DNA of 64,000 bases from NCBI RefSeq assembly GCF_002878395.1, contig NC_061117.1:226275537-226339536 (forward strand), in the 5' to 3' direction. The DNA is from Capsicum annuum (taxonomy: Eukaryota; Streptophyta; Magnoliopsida; Solanales; Solanaceae). Within the stretch, counting starts at the first letter, position 1. Every line of letters starts with the position of its first letter. Under the pieces are notes generated by a model that was given only the letters and a program-made list of their open reading frames with translations, was not told the DNA's origin and did not search any database. The translations under genes and the position numbers were made by a program. Below, one piece after another: positions 8,239 through 21,039 of this stretch.

Positions 8239-11200
8239 TCATGAAGACCTTCTCCATTGCTTCTTTCCTTTCATCTGATTCAACTTGAAAGGACTCCAAG
8301 TCTTTCTTCGCTTTGGTGTCTCACAGAAAAGTCCAGATGCTAGAGCTTGCTGGAGCCACAGCTCGAATTCTTCATCTTCATCTGTCATCTCAGCATCAAA
8401 ATCCCACGGATACCTACTTGAATTGGATCGCTGCGATGATTTCTCTAATCCAACCATGTTTACATGGAAACTCGGCCTATGGGTATTGGGTCGACAAGCC
8501 ATACCCTGCACAAAGGAGATTGGTGAACACAAGCACTAGCAACAACGGACATATTTCCATCTTTTTCATACAATAGTTTTCATCCTGGGATTTCTCTACT
8601 TCCAGAGGAGCAATGACTAACAGTTCTTGCGAAATAATGCAGAGAATGAAACCTTTATCTGGTTTGGTACGTAAGTAATGCAGAGAATACTGACCTGACA
8701 TATGGCCCATTCTGACACATCAAATATCTTGCCTTCAGCGCATACAAAAGCACGAGGTATCTCCGCCTGAATGACAAGTATATTAAGGAACATTATAAAG
8801 AATGGCCATCTTATAAACAAAATTACATGTGATAGGAAAGGATAGGAAGGGAGACCACTGTTCACATGCAGCTAGATGCTTACTTCTAACTCTTCGGAGT
8901 TGATGACTGATTAGTACTAGTGGATTGTACCCTCTATAAGCACATAAATACATTAACTCATAGACAGATAAAAGTGGAGAACCACCCTATATTCTGTAAC
9001 CTGATCACATAAACCATGTTAAGATTTGACCAAACCAAACCAGAGGAAAATCCTAGAGAAAGATGATGGACTTGCTTCTTTGCACCATTAACAATTCGAA
9101 GCTTTCTAATGAAGTCAAAATAACCATTAAGTAGAAGAGTGTCCTTGAATGTCCAAGTCTTCTTTTAAGAAATTGCTTCCTACAATATCTATCAAAAATG
9201 GAACTAGACAATAATGATCAAGTATAACGTGCAATTTTTTTATGACCAAAATATCCGTATTCCATTGGGGCCAACCCTTAGGACCAACTGCAGCCTTCAA
9301 AACTCTGAGATAATGGAACCACCCCTCTACCCTTCTCCACTTAAATACCCATAACAAAAAAAAAATAGTGTAACTCCAAGACTTTCCGGAAATGATAATT
9401 GCTTCCCAAATGATACTTTTATCTATTGAACTAGTAAATGAACCAAATTGAACACTACTTGGCATAAATCTTACAAGAGAATATAAATAACTGTGAAATT
9501 TAGACACCTTTTGAGGTCGATTAAAAACTAATGATCCTTTGTACTCTACCCATCCATCTCCATCTTTGGCTTGGTGATATTGACAACAATCCTGCACACC
9601 AGTAGCTTTCATAAGAATTTGAAGTGAAAGAGAGGACCAGCAACCATAATAAACAATTTAATGATTCCCAACCTGGCACCATCTTGCCTTGACCTTTGTC
9701 CTATTGGTGCAGATCCAAATGTGTGAGTTGCCACATTTTGTGCAATGGATACGCCTCGACTCTTCTGAGCGGTAGTTGGAGGATTCCTGCACATGCCAGA
9801 TAAATCATTGTAAATATTAAGTCTTCCTGTTGAAGGATCTGAAGATAAACTTCGGCTGGCAAGAAAGGCATCCTTTGTTTTTATTTTTTAAATTCATCAA
9901 TAACTATTTGCACGAGTTCCCCTTAATAAAGATTTTAAAGCTAAACACTCTTTATTAAACATCCAAGTATCATATATCAATATCAGTCTCCAATACGTCC
10001 AATAGAACTTCTTATTCCAAAAGAATTTCTTTCTTCTGAAATTCCAGGATACCTTACAATTTCAGCATACTCCCAGAAATTCTTGTTTCACCTTAAATGT
10101 TTATCACGGATTGGAATGGATTTCATTGGTTGCGTAACAAGTATCACATAGTATAATTTGGTGTCATCATTGCAAGAAATAGGGCTATGATGGTTCAAAT
10201 GAAGGACAGGGCAGACACTGAATTTACTCTTTCCCAGTTAAACTGATAAAACTAGTTCATTGAAAATTTTCCCGCTTTGATAATTAAGTTTGCAGGTTAA
10301 GATGTTGAATTCTGCTCGAGCATTAGTAACACATATCAGTGACTGGGTTACTAGAGATTAATGAAGTTCAGTCAGACATTTGAACCTGGTTGGACGTGCT
10401 AGGTGAGTTTTGCATTACACTCCTAGATTGTTCCTTCCTGAGTTGTTCATCATAGTCCCGCTTCTTGACAGAATCAGAAAGAACCTGAAAAACAAATGAA
10501 AGTATTAGAAAACCATAGAGGTACATTTGCATCTCAAACAAATTGGAAGCAACAATTGTATTATAACAATAATTAACAGATAAATTAGCTTTTAAAGTAG
10601 TAATCACCTCATATGCACACTGAAGTTTCTTAAATGATTCACTGGCAAGTGCACTTCCCATGTTTTTGTCGGGGTGCACAAGCATTGCCTGCATATTACA
10701 TGAATATAAAATTAACATCAATCTGAACTTTGTCTTGATAGAAGGTGAATACATCATTGGACAAGACATGAAATTTTGTTATCTTGCATCAAAGAAATGT
10801 CATGGACATTTTGATGCGTAGCTCAAATCCGTCAAACTAATCAAGAGGTTTAAAATCCAGTTTCTATCGTTGTACACAATATTACCAGAACCCCAAGTTA
10901 GTAGTATAGATGTGACATGTAAAGAGACACAAAAGATGGCATGAGTAATCAACATCAATATGATACATTCTAATATGTGTAACTTGAAAACGGGACTCAG
11001 GTAGATGACTCTCAAACTCATCACTTGGCTTTAAATATCTGTTACATAGGCATGAAAAAAAAGTAGCATACCTTTTTACGGTATTCTTTTTTCAAAAGTA
11101 AAGTGTCAATTTTCTTGTGCCGAGAAATCCCCAGTGCTTCATAATGATCCGAACTATCTAATATCCGCTTCATCTCAATAATTGAATTTGCATCTTCTCT

Positions 11201-14093
11201 AACTACGGGCTTAGCTGGGGGTTCTATTTGTTTTGTTACAACTGATGAAGTAGAAGCAGTGTCACTGAATGTTTTGCAAGCGTGAACCTTTTCAACCTTT
11301 TCAGGTTCATCCACAGGAACCGATGACTCATAATCTGTGGAGAAGTCATCCTCAGTAAATGCTTCAGACTCTTTATAATCTTCAACGTGTGTGCTTTCAC
11401 TCAAATTGTCACACCACTGGAGTATGTAGTTTACCAAGTCATTTGAGAGGAAAGCAAGATTTATTGAGAGACAAACTCCAAGCCATCCCACTCGAACTTT
11501 AACACAATACATAGCATAAATGGTAGCCATTAATACCACAAGTCTCGCATGGTTTAAGGAAAATAGATAGCCTACAAAGCCACAAAGACAAGGATCAAAG
11601 GTTGCATAACTTCTGAAAATACAGTATATCGTACATATAAACTTGAGAAATATAGCAGACGGAAGCAATACCATAAAGGTGTTTAAAAAGAATTTCCAAC
11701 AAGTAGAATCAACTCCATAATATATTTCTCTGTCTTATTTTAAACTTTTCAAAGTTACATGTGCTCTCAGAACAGGGAAATTACAAACTAACAACAATGA
11801 TTCATTCCACACATCCAATACTCCAGATTCTATGTCTACAGCCAAATCCACCTGGTTGGACTGAGATAATACCTTCGAAAGTCACCAGGTTGGCCTTTGA
11901 ATGTCCAACATATGCACAAGTTTCATGCAATGTAAACCATCTCACTTTTGCTACCCAACCCAAGCTTAAAAATAAACAGATGTCTTGTCGAGCTTTCGTC
12001 TTCATGGGAATATTGTAGAACAAATAAAATAATGATATATTTACTTTTGGTTGCATATAAGATGTAAACAAAATCTCAAGTAATGAAGAGACTCAAGTTA
12101 GCAATAGTGTCAACCTTACCCATGTCAAGCTATCTATTAGGTCTCACTTTTTACTGAATAGGAATGGTTTCACCCATGAATGAAAAGAATCAAAGCACAA
12201 GAACTTAAGCAATTTGGTAGAAGTGCGGAACAAACCTACCTCCCACTATAAACAATACACCAGTTATCCAAAAGTTGGCATACATCCATAAAACTAAAAT
12301 ACCGAAGAGCCCAACAATGAAAAGCCCAGGAGTGCAGCCTAAATACTGAACGGCAGCCCCTGCAGCACCCTGAAAGACAAATCAACATAAAATATCATCA
12401 GCTCTTCACTATTGACAATTTGAAAAAAAGTGATACTGCAAGAGAACACTGAACAGTCTCAAGAGACCATCTGAAACGAGAAATGAAATAAGCAGGATAG
12501 CATATAATAGCCTGTTTGGCCAAGATTATTTTTATCTGAAAGTGTTTATTTTGTTCTAAAAAGTGATTATTTTTAAAAAGTAAGGTGTTTGGCCAAGATT
12601 TTGAGAGAAAATAAGTGTTTCTAGGGAGTAGCAGAAGTTATTCTTCAAAAGCTAAAGAAAGTAGCTTCTTCCTAAAAACACCTATTTAAAAAGTACTTTC
12701 GGAAAAGTGCACTTAAAAGTACCTTTAAAAAGCTCCAAACACTAATTGTTACTCAAAAGTGTTTTTTGAATTTATTGGACAAACACAAACTGCTTCTCAC
12801 CCAAAGTGCTTTGTTGAAAATCACTTTTGAAATAAACACTTTTCAAAATAAGTTGATTTTAGAAGTTTGGCCAAACAAGCTATAAGTATTCCCTCAGTTT
12901 CAATTTATTTGTATTACTTTCCTTTTTAGTCTGTTTAAAAAGGAATGTCTCTTTCCTTTATTAGCAACTCTTTAATTCTAACTTTCCACATGACATGCTA
13001 AAGACCACAAATTAAAGGGGCATTTTGGAACATTTTACATATCTCGAGCTTCAGACCACAAAATTCAAAAATCTTCTTTAAAACAAATCGAAATGAAGGG
13101 AGTATATTTTTTCACCAAATGGAAAGGCCAATGAGGAATAGTGGCACAAGACAAAATAGGAGGCTAGAAGAGACTTTTTTTAATTACCATCTAAGTCTTT
13201 CCTTTCTCACTCAAGAACCTAGAGATGAAGTTGAAGTGTTCAAGCACTCAAATTGAGCTATAAATTATAATTACCGATTTAAGTTCGGAGATTTTTTGAA
13301 TTTCAATATATACTTCAGATATCCTCATGGACATTTATGTGGTCTGAAACACAGGGAAAAGAGTGGCATATTGCTTTATGTCTAATACAACTTTCAATGA
13401 GTTGGATACCTAACTAAAAAAACAAACATAATAATCTTGAACATTGCCAAGCACCATATCATTGCTCATGTGAAATAAGATAAAATTGCCAAAAACAGTA
13501 GTACTTGCTCGTAGTATCTCCTGGGAAGATACTAGTGCATCACTGCCGCAATAAATTCATGTCCAACTTGATCAATGAGCTTTAGGCAAATAATTTAAAC
13601 AACAATAAATCTGTACATATGTTCAAGTTCTTATTTAGTATGCCATTATACGCCTTACTAGTACAATGAATATGCAATAAAACCAGGATCGAGTTAATCA
13701 ATCACCAATTAATGAACAGGAAGCAAATCTTTCTATCTACAGGAAATTAAAGGTAATAAAATAGAATCATACCATACTAAGAAGCACGTAGACCAGACAC
13801 GACATAGATGTCAAACTTAGAAAACAGCTCCACATAATAAGGAGCAACGCCGCGGATCCAAGAGCAAAGAACGATCGACAGCCTCGTACTAAACAATCCT
13901 TCCAGTATCTGAACAAGATAAACAGCAATTTCCCCAGTTTTGCAAACCCACAACAAACAATTGGCCATATCCTCTCATTAAAAATTCCGACTTTATCCCT
14001 AAAACAGCCAGCAGCTGTCCTTACTACTGAGTAACAATCTTTCTTTGATTGTAACCACATCCAGGCTTGCTTAAATAACCCAATGTCCTCCAT
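8239..14093 (-). CDS. Membrane-anchored DnaJ protein with Jiv90-like zinc region (DNAJC14-like)
   Basis: Coding exons on the minus strand are 14093-13773, 12369-12240, 11571-11072, 10688-10608, 10484-10386, 9786-9673, 9591-9508, 8766-8695 and 8505-8239; 555 aa. The N-terminal ~200 residues hold several hydrophobic segments (FFALGSAALLLIMW, LFIVGLFGILVLWMYANFW, ARLVVLMATIYAMYC), implying a multi-pass membrane anchor. An acidic linker follows. The J domain spans about 292-360 with the HPD triad at 322-324, split by an intron just before AMLVHPDK. After it comes CTKCGNSHIWICT with C392/C395 and C414/C417, then QAKDGDGWVE, as in Jiv90 domains of DNAJC14-type co-chaperones. Such proteins recruit Hsp70, in animals at the ER. 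The C-terminus has EMTDEDEEFELWLQQAL and a basic tail. Introns contain MITEs and a SINE fragment. Confidence 0.9.
9237..9370 (-). mobile_element. SINE fragment in a DnaJ gene intron
   Basis: A T-run (the reversed A tail) is followed by ATGACCAAAATATCCG. It ends in CCCCTCTACCCTTCTCCACT, a stretch shared with the SINE at 24317-24485. The tRNA-like head is missing, so this copy is truncated. Confidence 0.55.
12509..12881. mobile_element. MITE with AGCYTGTTTGGCCAA inverted ends, in DnaJ intron 2
   Basis: The left end AGCCTGTTTGGCCAA mirrors the right end TTGGCCAAACAAGCT. The interior is a long imperfect foldback rich in AAGTG/CACTT words. No clear target-site duplication was found. The TGTTTGGCCAA ends resemble hAT-type non-autonomous elements of Solanaceae. 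Confidence 0.7.
12889..13102. mobile_element. Stowaway-like MITE, adjacent to the previous one
   Basis: The left end TTCCCTCAGTTTCAATTTAT and right end ATCGAAATGAAGGGAG are imperfect inverted repeats of the CTCCCTCYGTTTC class. TA dinucleotides flank both ends (12887-12888 and 13103-13104). It is 214 bp long and non-coding. Confidence 0.75.
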
Positions 14094-15117
14094 TATTAAA
14101 CCAACTATAAACAACTAACTCGAAAACTACAATACCCAAAACCCCAAATTCTCAAAAGTACCCCTCATTTTGATATGAGAACAACTCATATAACCAAGCC
14201 TGTGAAATCATCATAGCATAAATAACGGTGTCATTATCTACTAATCTCACTAAAGAACCTCACTTTGAGCCATATAGATCATAAATTCATCAAATCCAAG
14301 CACCCAAATAACAGTCATTAATCACCAAGCTCACTAAACAACCTCACTTTAATCCACATATAAAAACAAAAACCCCAGATCATAAATTCATCAAATCCAA
14401 ACACCCAAGTAACAGAAACAAGTAAAGACAAGATCCACAAGATTCCATTTTGTGGCAGTTGGTTGATGAGATGAGAAGAAAACAAAAAAAGACAAAAAAA
14501 AAAAAAAAAGAACACAAGAAAACACTAATTTGCTTCACATGTAAGTTTCCAAAAAAGCAACCACCCAAATAAATACAACCACAAGACTAACACTTTTTTG
14601 ACTGGAACAATCAAAAAATTCCCATCTTTAACTGTTTTCCAATGACCAACAAGAATATCAGTTAACACACATAACTAAATACAGTGTGTGTCTATTAAAT
14701 GTATTGCTAACAAATCTTGATTCTTCTTCTTCTTCTTCACCTTTTCTTGTTTTTGGGGTGAAGAAACCCTAGGCTTTTCAGGGAATCCTTGTGAAAAAAA
14801 GGTGTTAAGAAGGTTAAAAAGTTTCACAAAGAAAACAGTGTGTGTAATGTGTGTGAGAGAAAAGAGACAAGAGTGATGATGATAGAGAGAATGTGTGTGA
14901 GAGAGAACATAAAATTGGTTATAATAGATTTTTATGATTCGAGTAGCAAAAATGTTAATAATCTATAGAAGGTCTTTTTAAGTGTGTGCAATGCATATAA
15001 TAGATTAATTATCACAAATGTTTTAGTGTATGCAATTATCTTTTATAATGTATGATACGTATAATAGATTTTTATAAAAAATAAATTAAAATTTTTTTAT
15101 ATATAATAAAAATTTTA
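14094..15117 (-). promoter_or_regulatory. 5' leader and promoter region of the DnaJ gene
   Basis: Upstream of the ATG are A/T and CA-rich leader sequence, a poly-A run at about 14493-14510, and GAAGAAGAAGAAGAATC pyrimidine/purine tracts near 14720 typical of plant 5' UTRs. A GTGTGTGAGAGA microsatellite lies at about 14838-14905. I could not fix the transcription start. A leader intron is possible given the long distance. Confidence 0.35.
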
Positions 15118-16683
15118 GTGCGTTGAAATGTTTATTTAGTGTGTGAAAGAGAAGTTTATAGCTTAAGCTTAACAAATAACAGTTGGGTAATAATAATAAT
15201 GGAGATGGGACCCTATATCTACTGTTTATCTTCTTCTTTTTTCCAATTTTATTTTGCTTTTTCACTTTATCCACTCACAATATTTTGGTTTTGTAAGGTG
15301 TATAGTAAATTTAGAAATCGATTCCATGACACAAAAAAGTGATGTAAATTTAGATATAGATTTGGTTGAATAAAGTATAGTTTTGAACATGCAATTTTGA
15401 ATATAATAAAATCATAATTTTAAATTTTTCAAAAAAACAGAATTTGAGATTTTTAATTAGTTTTTATTTTTTAAAATATAAAAATTGATACGTTATTTGT
15501 GTTTTATCAAAAAAAAGTCTATTATTTTAAATGTTGTGAAAAAAAAAAGTGTTTGGTGTGAATAGATTTCATGTATACATGTTAAAGATTGACAAATGAA
15601 TCTTTATAAAATTATAAGTATTTAAAAGTTTATAATGGGAAGTATTTATTTATAAAATGAACATGAAGATATGAGATTTAATAATGCGGTGCTTTAAAAT
15701 ATTTTGATTTTACTTTTTTTGAACTATGATTTGCTCTTAATAAAATTATATAAGAATTGGGAAAATATTCATACAGGGAAACCAATCATAGGTCATTATT
15801 TTCTAAATATGTTTTCAGCTCTATTTTGTGCAATGTAGAAACATTAGCTAAAAGTTTGGTAATATTTATAACAAATAAAGAGACATTAGAATTTACTCTT
15901 TCTCAAAATAATTGTTAGATTTTTTTTTTTAAGACAGTTTAATCAGCTTTTAGAGCTAAATTGAATTAGTTTTAATATTTTGAAATTAAATATTTGAGTA
16001 TTTGTTAATTTACTTTATTTGAGGTAGTGTTATGGACTTTGTATATTTCATCTTCCTCATATTTTATTTTATGAAAATACATTAGATATGTTGAATATTT
16101 GTTAAAGACAGTCGGAAAAAACGTCAGTTTTTTGCAGTGTGAGTTAAGCTAAGATCTAATTCAACTATATTAAAGAAACGATACGAAAAATAACTACTAT
16201 AAGTTGCAACTCTTCTTACATATTAATATATATATATGATGACAAATATATATTAAAATATTAATAAAAATTTATATAATTTAACTCGTGAGAGAAACAA
16301 AATGTAAGAAGTATTTTGAAATCAAAAGAAATTATTAATTGGTTTAACTTATCAGTGTATATAACAATACTTAAAAAAAATTGTATGGGTCTAATTTCTT
16401 ATCAGTTGGTTTAACTTATCAGCCTAATGTCTCTTTATTTGTTATGAATATTACCAAACTTTTACCTAATGTTTCTACATTTTACACAAAAATAGAGCTG
16501 AAAACATATTTAGAAAATAAGAGTAAGAATTTATGATTGGTTCCCACTGTATGAATATTTTTCCAATTCTTATATAATTTTGTTAAGAGCAAATCATAGT
16601 TCAAAAAATTCGTAAAACAATAAGTCTCCAACACTTTGCTAAATTTCCAGGTTCTAAAGGGTATTACATATATATACAATCAA
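15118..16683. repeat. Intergenic region containing a ~180-bp inverted repeat
   Basis: 15718-15892 and 16422-16606 are the same sequence in opposite orientation (for example GAACTATGATTTGCTCTTAA versus TTAAGAGCAAATCATAGTTC) with scattered mismatches and small gaps. They are separated by about 530 bp. The spacer is AT-rich, with GGTTTAACTTATCAG present twice near 16341 and 16405. No ORF or transposase was seen. It may be a non-autonomous DNA element with long inverted ends, or a duplication; target-site duplications could not be assigned. Confidence 0.75.
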
Positions 16684-16696
16684 GAGTGAGTTCCTT

Positions 16697-16888
16697 TTTT
16701 TTTTGTTTAAACCAACCGGTGTCCAGTACCCACTTTTTAGGAATCCGACTATATCTGGATTCGCCCGCGTCGAGCCCCATTTGGGGGGAAAGCTCCCAAC
16801 AGAGTGTTTGTCCATACCCAGGGTCGAACCCTCGACCTCTAGGTAGGTTGGAGCAGCCCCTTTCCGCTGCGCCACCACTGCTATTGGT
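16697..16888 (-). mobile_element. Complete SINE with 13-bp target-site duplication
   Basis: Read on the minus strand, the element starts with a tRNA-like head (GTGGCGCAGCGG, box A-like; GAGGGTTCGACCCTGG, box B). It continues through GGGCTCGACGCGGGCGAATC and ends in an A-rich tail. GAGTGAGTTCCTT at 16684-16696 and 16889-16901 is an exact target-site duplication. RNA polymerase III promoter boxes are well preserved, suggesting a fairly young copy. Confidence 0.9.
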
Positions 16889-16901
16889 GAGTGAGTTCCT
16901 T

Positions 16902-18440
16902 ATTATATCTTATAGTTGTTACAAAAAAAAAAATCGTTAACGACCAATAACCTTAATGATATCTTAACAATCTTATAACAATTTAGCATATTTACATACC
17001 GATAAATAACAAGTCAAATAAAAAACATTCAAATTCAAACATAACCACCTCATAAGCACCCCTAATTTCGACGATATCTATATTAGGAGAATTCATCGTG
17101 ATGAATTTTCAAGTTTTGTATTTTTCGTCAATTTACTGTAACCTTCATCATTTTTCTGAATTTGAAACCAGCAAGGAGCCCCTTGTTTGAACTCACGACC
17201 GTGGCTCTATGTCAGACAACCCTCCTTCGTGATTTCACTATTTTGCTCCATGATGCACGAATACTCTATAGAATAAATCACAGTTTCAGAATCAACTCCA
17301 TTATTCCTTAAACATGATTCACAATAGGGTTTATATATATTAGTGAGATTCGATTCAGGGACGAAGGTAGAGCGTCGACTAATGATTTGGTCAAATTCAA
17401 TAGTTTAAATTCAAAATTTGTTTTTATTTTAATTTTTTTTTGAGCATGTGTGTATTATTAATTTAGAATAAAGTAACTTTAAAAAATTAGAATTCGAAAC
17501 TCATAAACTTTAATTCTTGACTTCCCCTCTAACTTCATCCGTAATAGAAATAACGAAAATTATTGATTAAGAAAATATCCAAATTGATACATGGACATTA
17601 GTGTGGGAGAAGTGACCAAAAAGTTGATATGTTATAATGTCTCTACGAGTCTTTATTTCTAACCGTTATTAGAATTATGACCGTTATTCATTCACTAAAT
17701 TATGCTATTTTTTCTTACCTATTTAAACAAACATCATTGTCTTTTAAAGAGGGTGATCAATAAAAAAAAATAAAAAATACTACCTTTTTCTTCTAACGTG
17801 ATACACCTTACGTTATGAAAAAAATTGAATCAAATAATAATCACTTGATTCATAAATACAATGATACTCACATGTAGCAACTGCTCGAGAACTGTTTTTC
17901 TCTCTCAAGTTTCTCCCTCTCTTTTTGAGATAAGAAAAGAGACAATAAGTCCATCTACATTAAAGCTTCCGCTTTTAACCGATACTTCGTGCTCACATGC
18001 ATAAGTATACAGAACATTTCATTTACGTGTTCGATAAATATTTAAAACATGTATTTTCAAGGAAAACACTCTTAAAGATATCAGTGTCCATCACTCACCT
18101 CCCTCCCAATTATTGTTCGTGATCATATTACACTTTCAACAACGCTTCAGAAACTGATCAATCTCCGCACACAAAACTTAGTATAGATCGACCTTGATCG
18201 ATTCACCACAATTAAGATTTAACGAAATAAAAACACACACTATCAATAATCATAATTACACAAACGTTACATTTATAGCATTTATAGGATGATTGATCCA
18301 AATCATGGAATTATGTGGCGAAATTAAGCTACTTATTAGTAGAACAATTCTTTTCAATTATTTTAAACACATTTATAGCATTTTTTTTTAAGGTACTACT
18401 ATATATTAAGAAATTAACAAAAAAAGAAAAGAAAAGAAGT
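16902..18440. other. Gene-free AT-rich intergenic stretch
   Basis: No gene is supported. 17345-17560 looks like a degenerate transposon remnant (GGGACGAAGGTAGAGCGTCG ... CCTCTAACTTCATCCGT), similar in kind to 53652-53968. The rest shows only AT-rich sequence. Confidence 0.4.
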
Positions 18441-18485
18441 TAAATACACTGATCCTTCCGCCAGTGTTGTCTTAAACTTTGAAAG

Positions 18486-18493
18486 TATAAATA
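18486..18493 (+). promoter_or_regulatory. Candidate TATA box for the downstream 769-aa protein gene
   Basis: TATAAATA followed by a pyrimidine-rich, gene-like leader (GTCTACTGGCTGGAATC). It would place a transcription start near 18515-18525. This implies a non-coding first exon and a leader intron of about 2.5 kb ending at the TTTTTATCAG acceptor near 21161, 30 bp before the ATG. Confidence 0.45.
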
Positions 18494-18669
18494 GTAAGCA
18501 GAGAATCTGATTGTTGTCTACTGGCTGGAATCTTTCACTGCTGTAACAAGTAAGCAAAGCAAACCCAAGGGTTTGAAACAAAAACAGCAGCTGCCGATTG
18601 TTGTTCCTCTCTACACCACCAAAGGTTTTGATGTACATTCAATTTTGTATATGCAAATGCTTTTCTTTT

Positions 18670-19800
18670 TTGTTGTTGCATGTTTTTTTGTGACATTTGT
18701 TGTGTGGAGAATTTTGTTTGTTGTTTTTACCTTGAATTTTGTAAGGGAACGGGTTCTTGTTTCATTCTTTTTGATTTTTGTTGTTGGTGGTGGTGTTTTT
18801 GTTTCATGATAACGGTGGTGTTCGGGCCAGCGTTTGTGTGTCTCGATTAAATCCACGGGATACCTGCCACCTTTCACTAGCAAGGCTAGGACAGATGGGA
18901 AGAATCACCTGTTGTTGTTGTTGTTGTTGTATGATTCTGTGGCATTTAATTTGTTGTGTGGAGAATTTTGATTGTTGTTTTTACCTTGAATTTTGTATGG
19001 AAACGGATTCTTGTTTCATTCTTTTTGTTTTTTGGTGTCGTTGGTGTTTTTTTTTCATGATAACCGTGGTGTTTGGACCAGATTTTTTGTGTTTCGACTA
19101 ATCTCTGGCACCTTCCACCAGCAAGGCTAGGACACATGGCAGGAATCCTTGGTGTTTTTGTTTTTGCTGTTGTTGTTGCATGATTCTGTGACATTGGTTG
19201 TGTGGAGAATTTTGTTTATTGATTTTATCTTGAATTTTGTAAGGAAACAGCTTCTTGTTTCATTCTTTTTGTTTGTTTTTGATAACCGTGGTGTTCGGCT
19301 CAACTTTTGTGCATCTCGACTAAATCCACGGGATACCTGCCACCCCTTACTAGTAACATCTATCAGGTAACTCTGGCCATCCAAGGCTAGGAAAGATGGG
19401 AAAAATCACCTGTGTTTTCGTTGTTGTTGTTGCAACTTGCATGATTCTGTGACGTTTGTTGTGTGGAGAATTTCGTTTGTTGTTGTTCATCTATTCAGTT
19501 GAAAGTTTTTTTGTACATTGAATTTCGTATGGATTTTTTTTTGTTTGTTGTTGCACGATTCTTGTGCGGAGAACTTTGTTTATTGTTGTTAATCTCTTTA
19601 GGGAAAGGTTTTCCGCACATTGAATTTTGTATGGAAATGGATTCTTTGTTCCATTTTTCTATTTTTTTTTACCTGTTGTATGATTCTGTGGCATTTGTTG
19701 TATGGAGAACTTTGTTTATTGTTGTTCATTTGTTGTGTGGAGAACTTTGTTTATTGTTGTTCATCTCTTCGGTAAAAGGTTTTATGGACATTGAATTTTG
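18670..19800 (+). repeat. ~250-bp tandem array carrying SINE pieces (leader intron)
   Basis: The phrase GATTCTGTGACATTTGTTGTGTGGAGAATTTTG (or near variants) recurs at about 18690, 18932, 19180, 19442 and, in shortened units, 19555, 19680 and 19730. The first repeats also share TTACCTTGAATTTTGTA and TTCTTGTTTCATTCTTTTTG. Three units contain the same reverse-oriented SINE segment (ATCCACGGGATACCTGCCAC, CAAGGCTAGGACAGATGGGA), so the SINE was present before the unit was amplified. TTG-rich runs join the units. Open frames here are chance products of low-complexity sequence. Confidence 0.8.
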
Positions 19801-19814
19801 TATGGAAATGGTTG

Positions 19815-19898
19815 CTAGTGGTAGGTGGTAGGTATCCTGTGGAATTAGTCGAGGTGCGTGCAGGCTAGCCCAGACACCACGATTATCAAAAAAAAAAA
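19815..19898 (+). mobile_element. SINE 3' end with A tail
   Basis: GGTAGGTGGTAGGTATCCTG, then GAATTAGTCGAGGTGCGTGC and CCCAGACACCACGATTATC plus a 13-A run. This is the forward-strand counterpart of the SINE segments in the preceding array. The 5' head is missing. Confidence 0.65.
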
Positions 19899-21039
19899 AA
19901 AGGAAAGAAGAAAATTTTTATGCAAAAGGATGGATATTTCTAGTGTTCCATTTTTCTACTTTTTTTGCTAGTACTAGTTTTATTTGTTTTTGTTTTATGA
20001 TTATCTATTGGATCTATGTTTGTGTTTGAGAACTTTGTTTTTGTGGGTTTTTGTTAGTTGATTCAGAATTCTAAAACCCTGAAGCAATCCGTTCCGTTCT
20101 GCTCTTTTGATTTTAAAAAATGAATCTTGGGCTTAATTCAATGCTAAAAGCAAGTACGTGAGGGGAGGATTGTTTAAGACTATATAAGGAGACTAAATTC
20201 CCCTCTTGTGAATAATGTGGATCATGCTCAGCGCACCCATGACTACATCCGGAGCATGGGCGATACAAGAAGGGGGTGGGGGGGTGGGTTTGCAATATTG
20301 GAAACAATGAATTGGAATGGGACTGACTCTGATAACCCAAAGGCTAGAAGACCATATAAGGAGACCAAATTCCCATCCCGTGAACGATGTGGGGCTCCAA
20401 TATATTTCTTTAGCAAGAAGGAGAAAATTATTTTGTACCCAAAAAAAGGTTGCGTTGAACCCACTCAGATAGGTTAAAAGGGAGAAGTTCATGAGTCTAG
20501 TGTTTCATTGTCTACTTTTATGCGACTACTGGCTTTATTTGCTTTGATTGCATGATGGGTCTGTGACATTTGTGCGGAGGACTTTGTTTTTGTGGTTTTC
20601 TCATTAAATAGATTCGGAATTGTAAAATCCTGAAGCATTCTCTCCTGCTTGCGCTCTAGCGAGAAGGAGAGAATTATTTTGTGCCCAGTGGAATCCTTCC
20701 AAAAGCCGCCACATTGAATGCGCCCATATAGGTTAAAGTGGAGAAGTTGATGAGTCTAGTGTTTTGGTGGTCCCAATGAGCTGCTCCTTAGAGTCTTTCC
20801 TCTAGGCACTTACTGCAATATTTTATAGTACCGAAGTTGATTGGCAACGGGCTTATTGTCGTGATTCCGCTGGTGTTTTTGTTGTCCCAATAAGCTGCCC
20901 CTTTCTAGAGCTTTTGGTCTAGCTACAGTAATATTGTATGCTATAGTAGATAGGCAATGCGCTTTTTGTAGTGATTCTGTATTTACATCCGCTCACCTTT
21001 TTGTCCCTACTCCCTCCAACATGACTCTGCATTTTGTGT
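19899..21039 (+). repeat. Locally duplicated leader-intron sequence
   Basis: No gene. Imperfect duplications are visible: TATAAGGAGACYAAATTCCC at about 20174 and 20355; GAAGGAGARAATTATTTTGT at about 20417 and 20662; GGTTAAARKGGAGAAGTTSA at about 20472 and 20731; and a GAGCTGC...CTAGGCACTTACTGCAATATT pair at 20777 and 20892. GTGGGGGGGTGGG at about 20278-20288 is G-rich. Confidence 0.6.

Noticed and set aside
18573..19384. Multiple hydrophobic or Lys/Thr-rich open frames
   Set aside because: They are translations of the TTG-rich tandem array and vary between frames with the repeat, so they are not genes.
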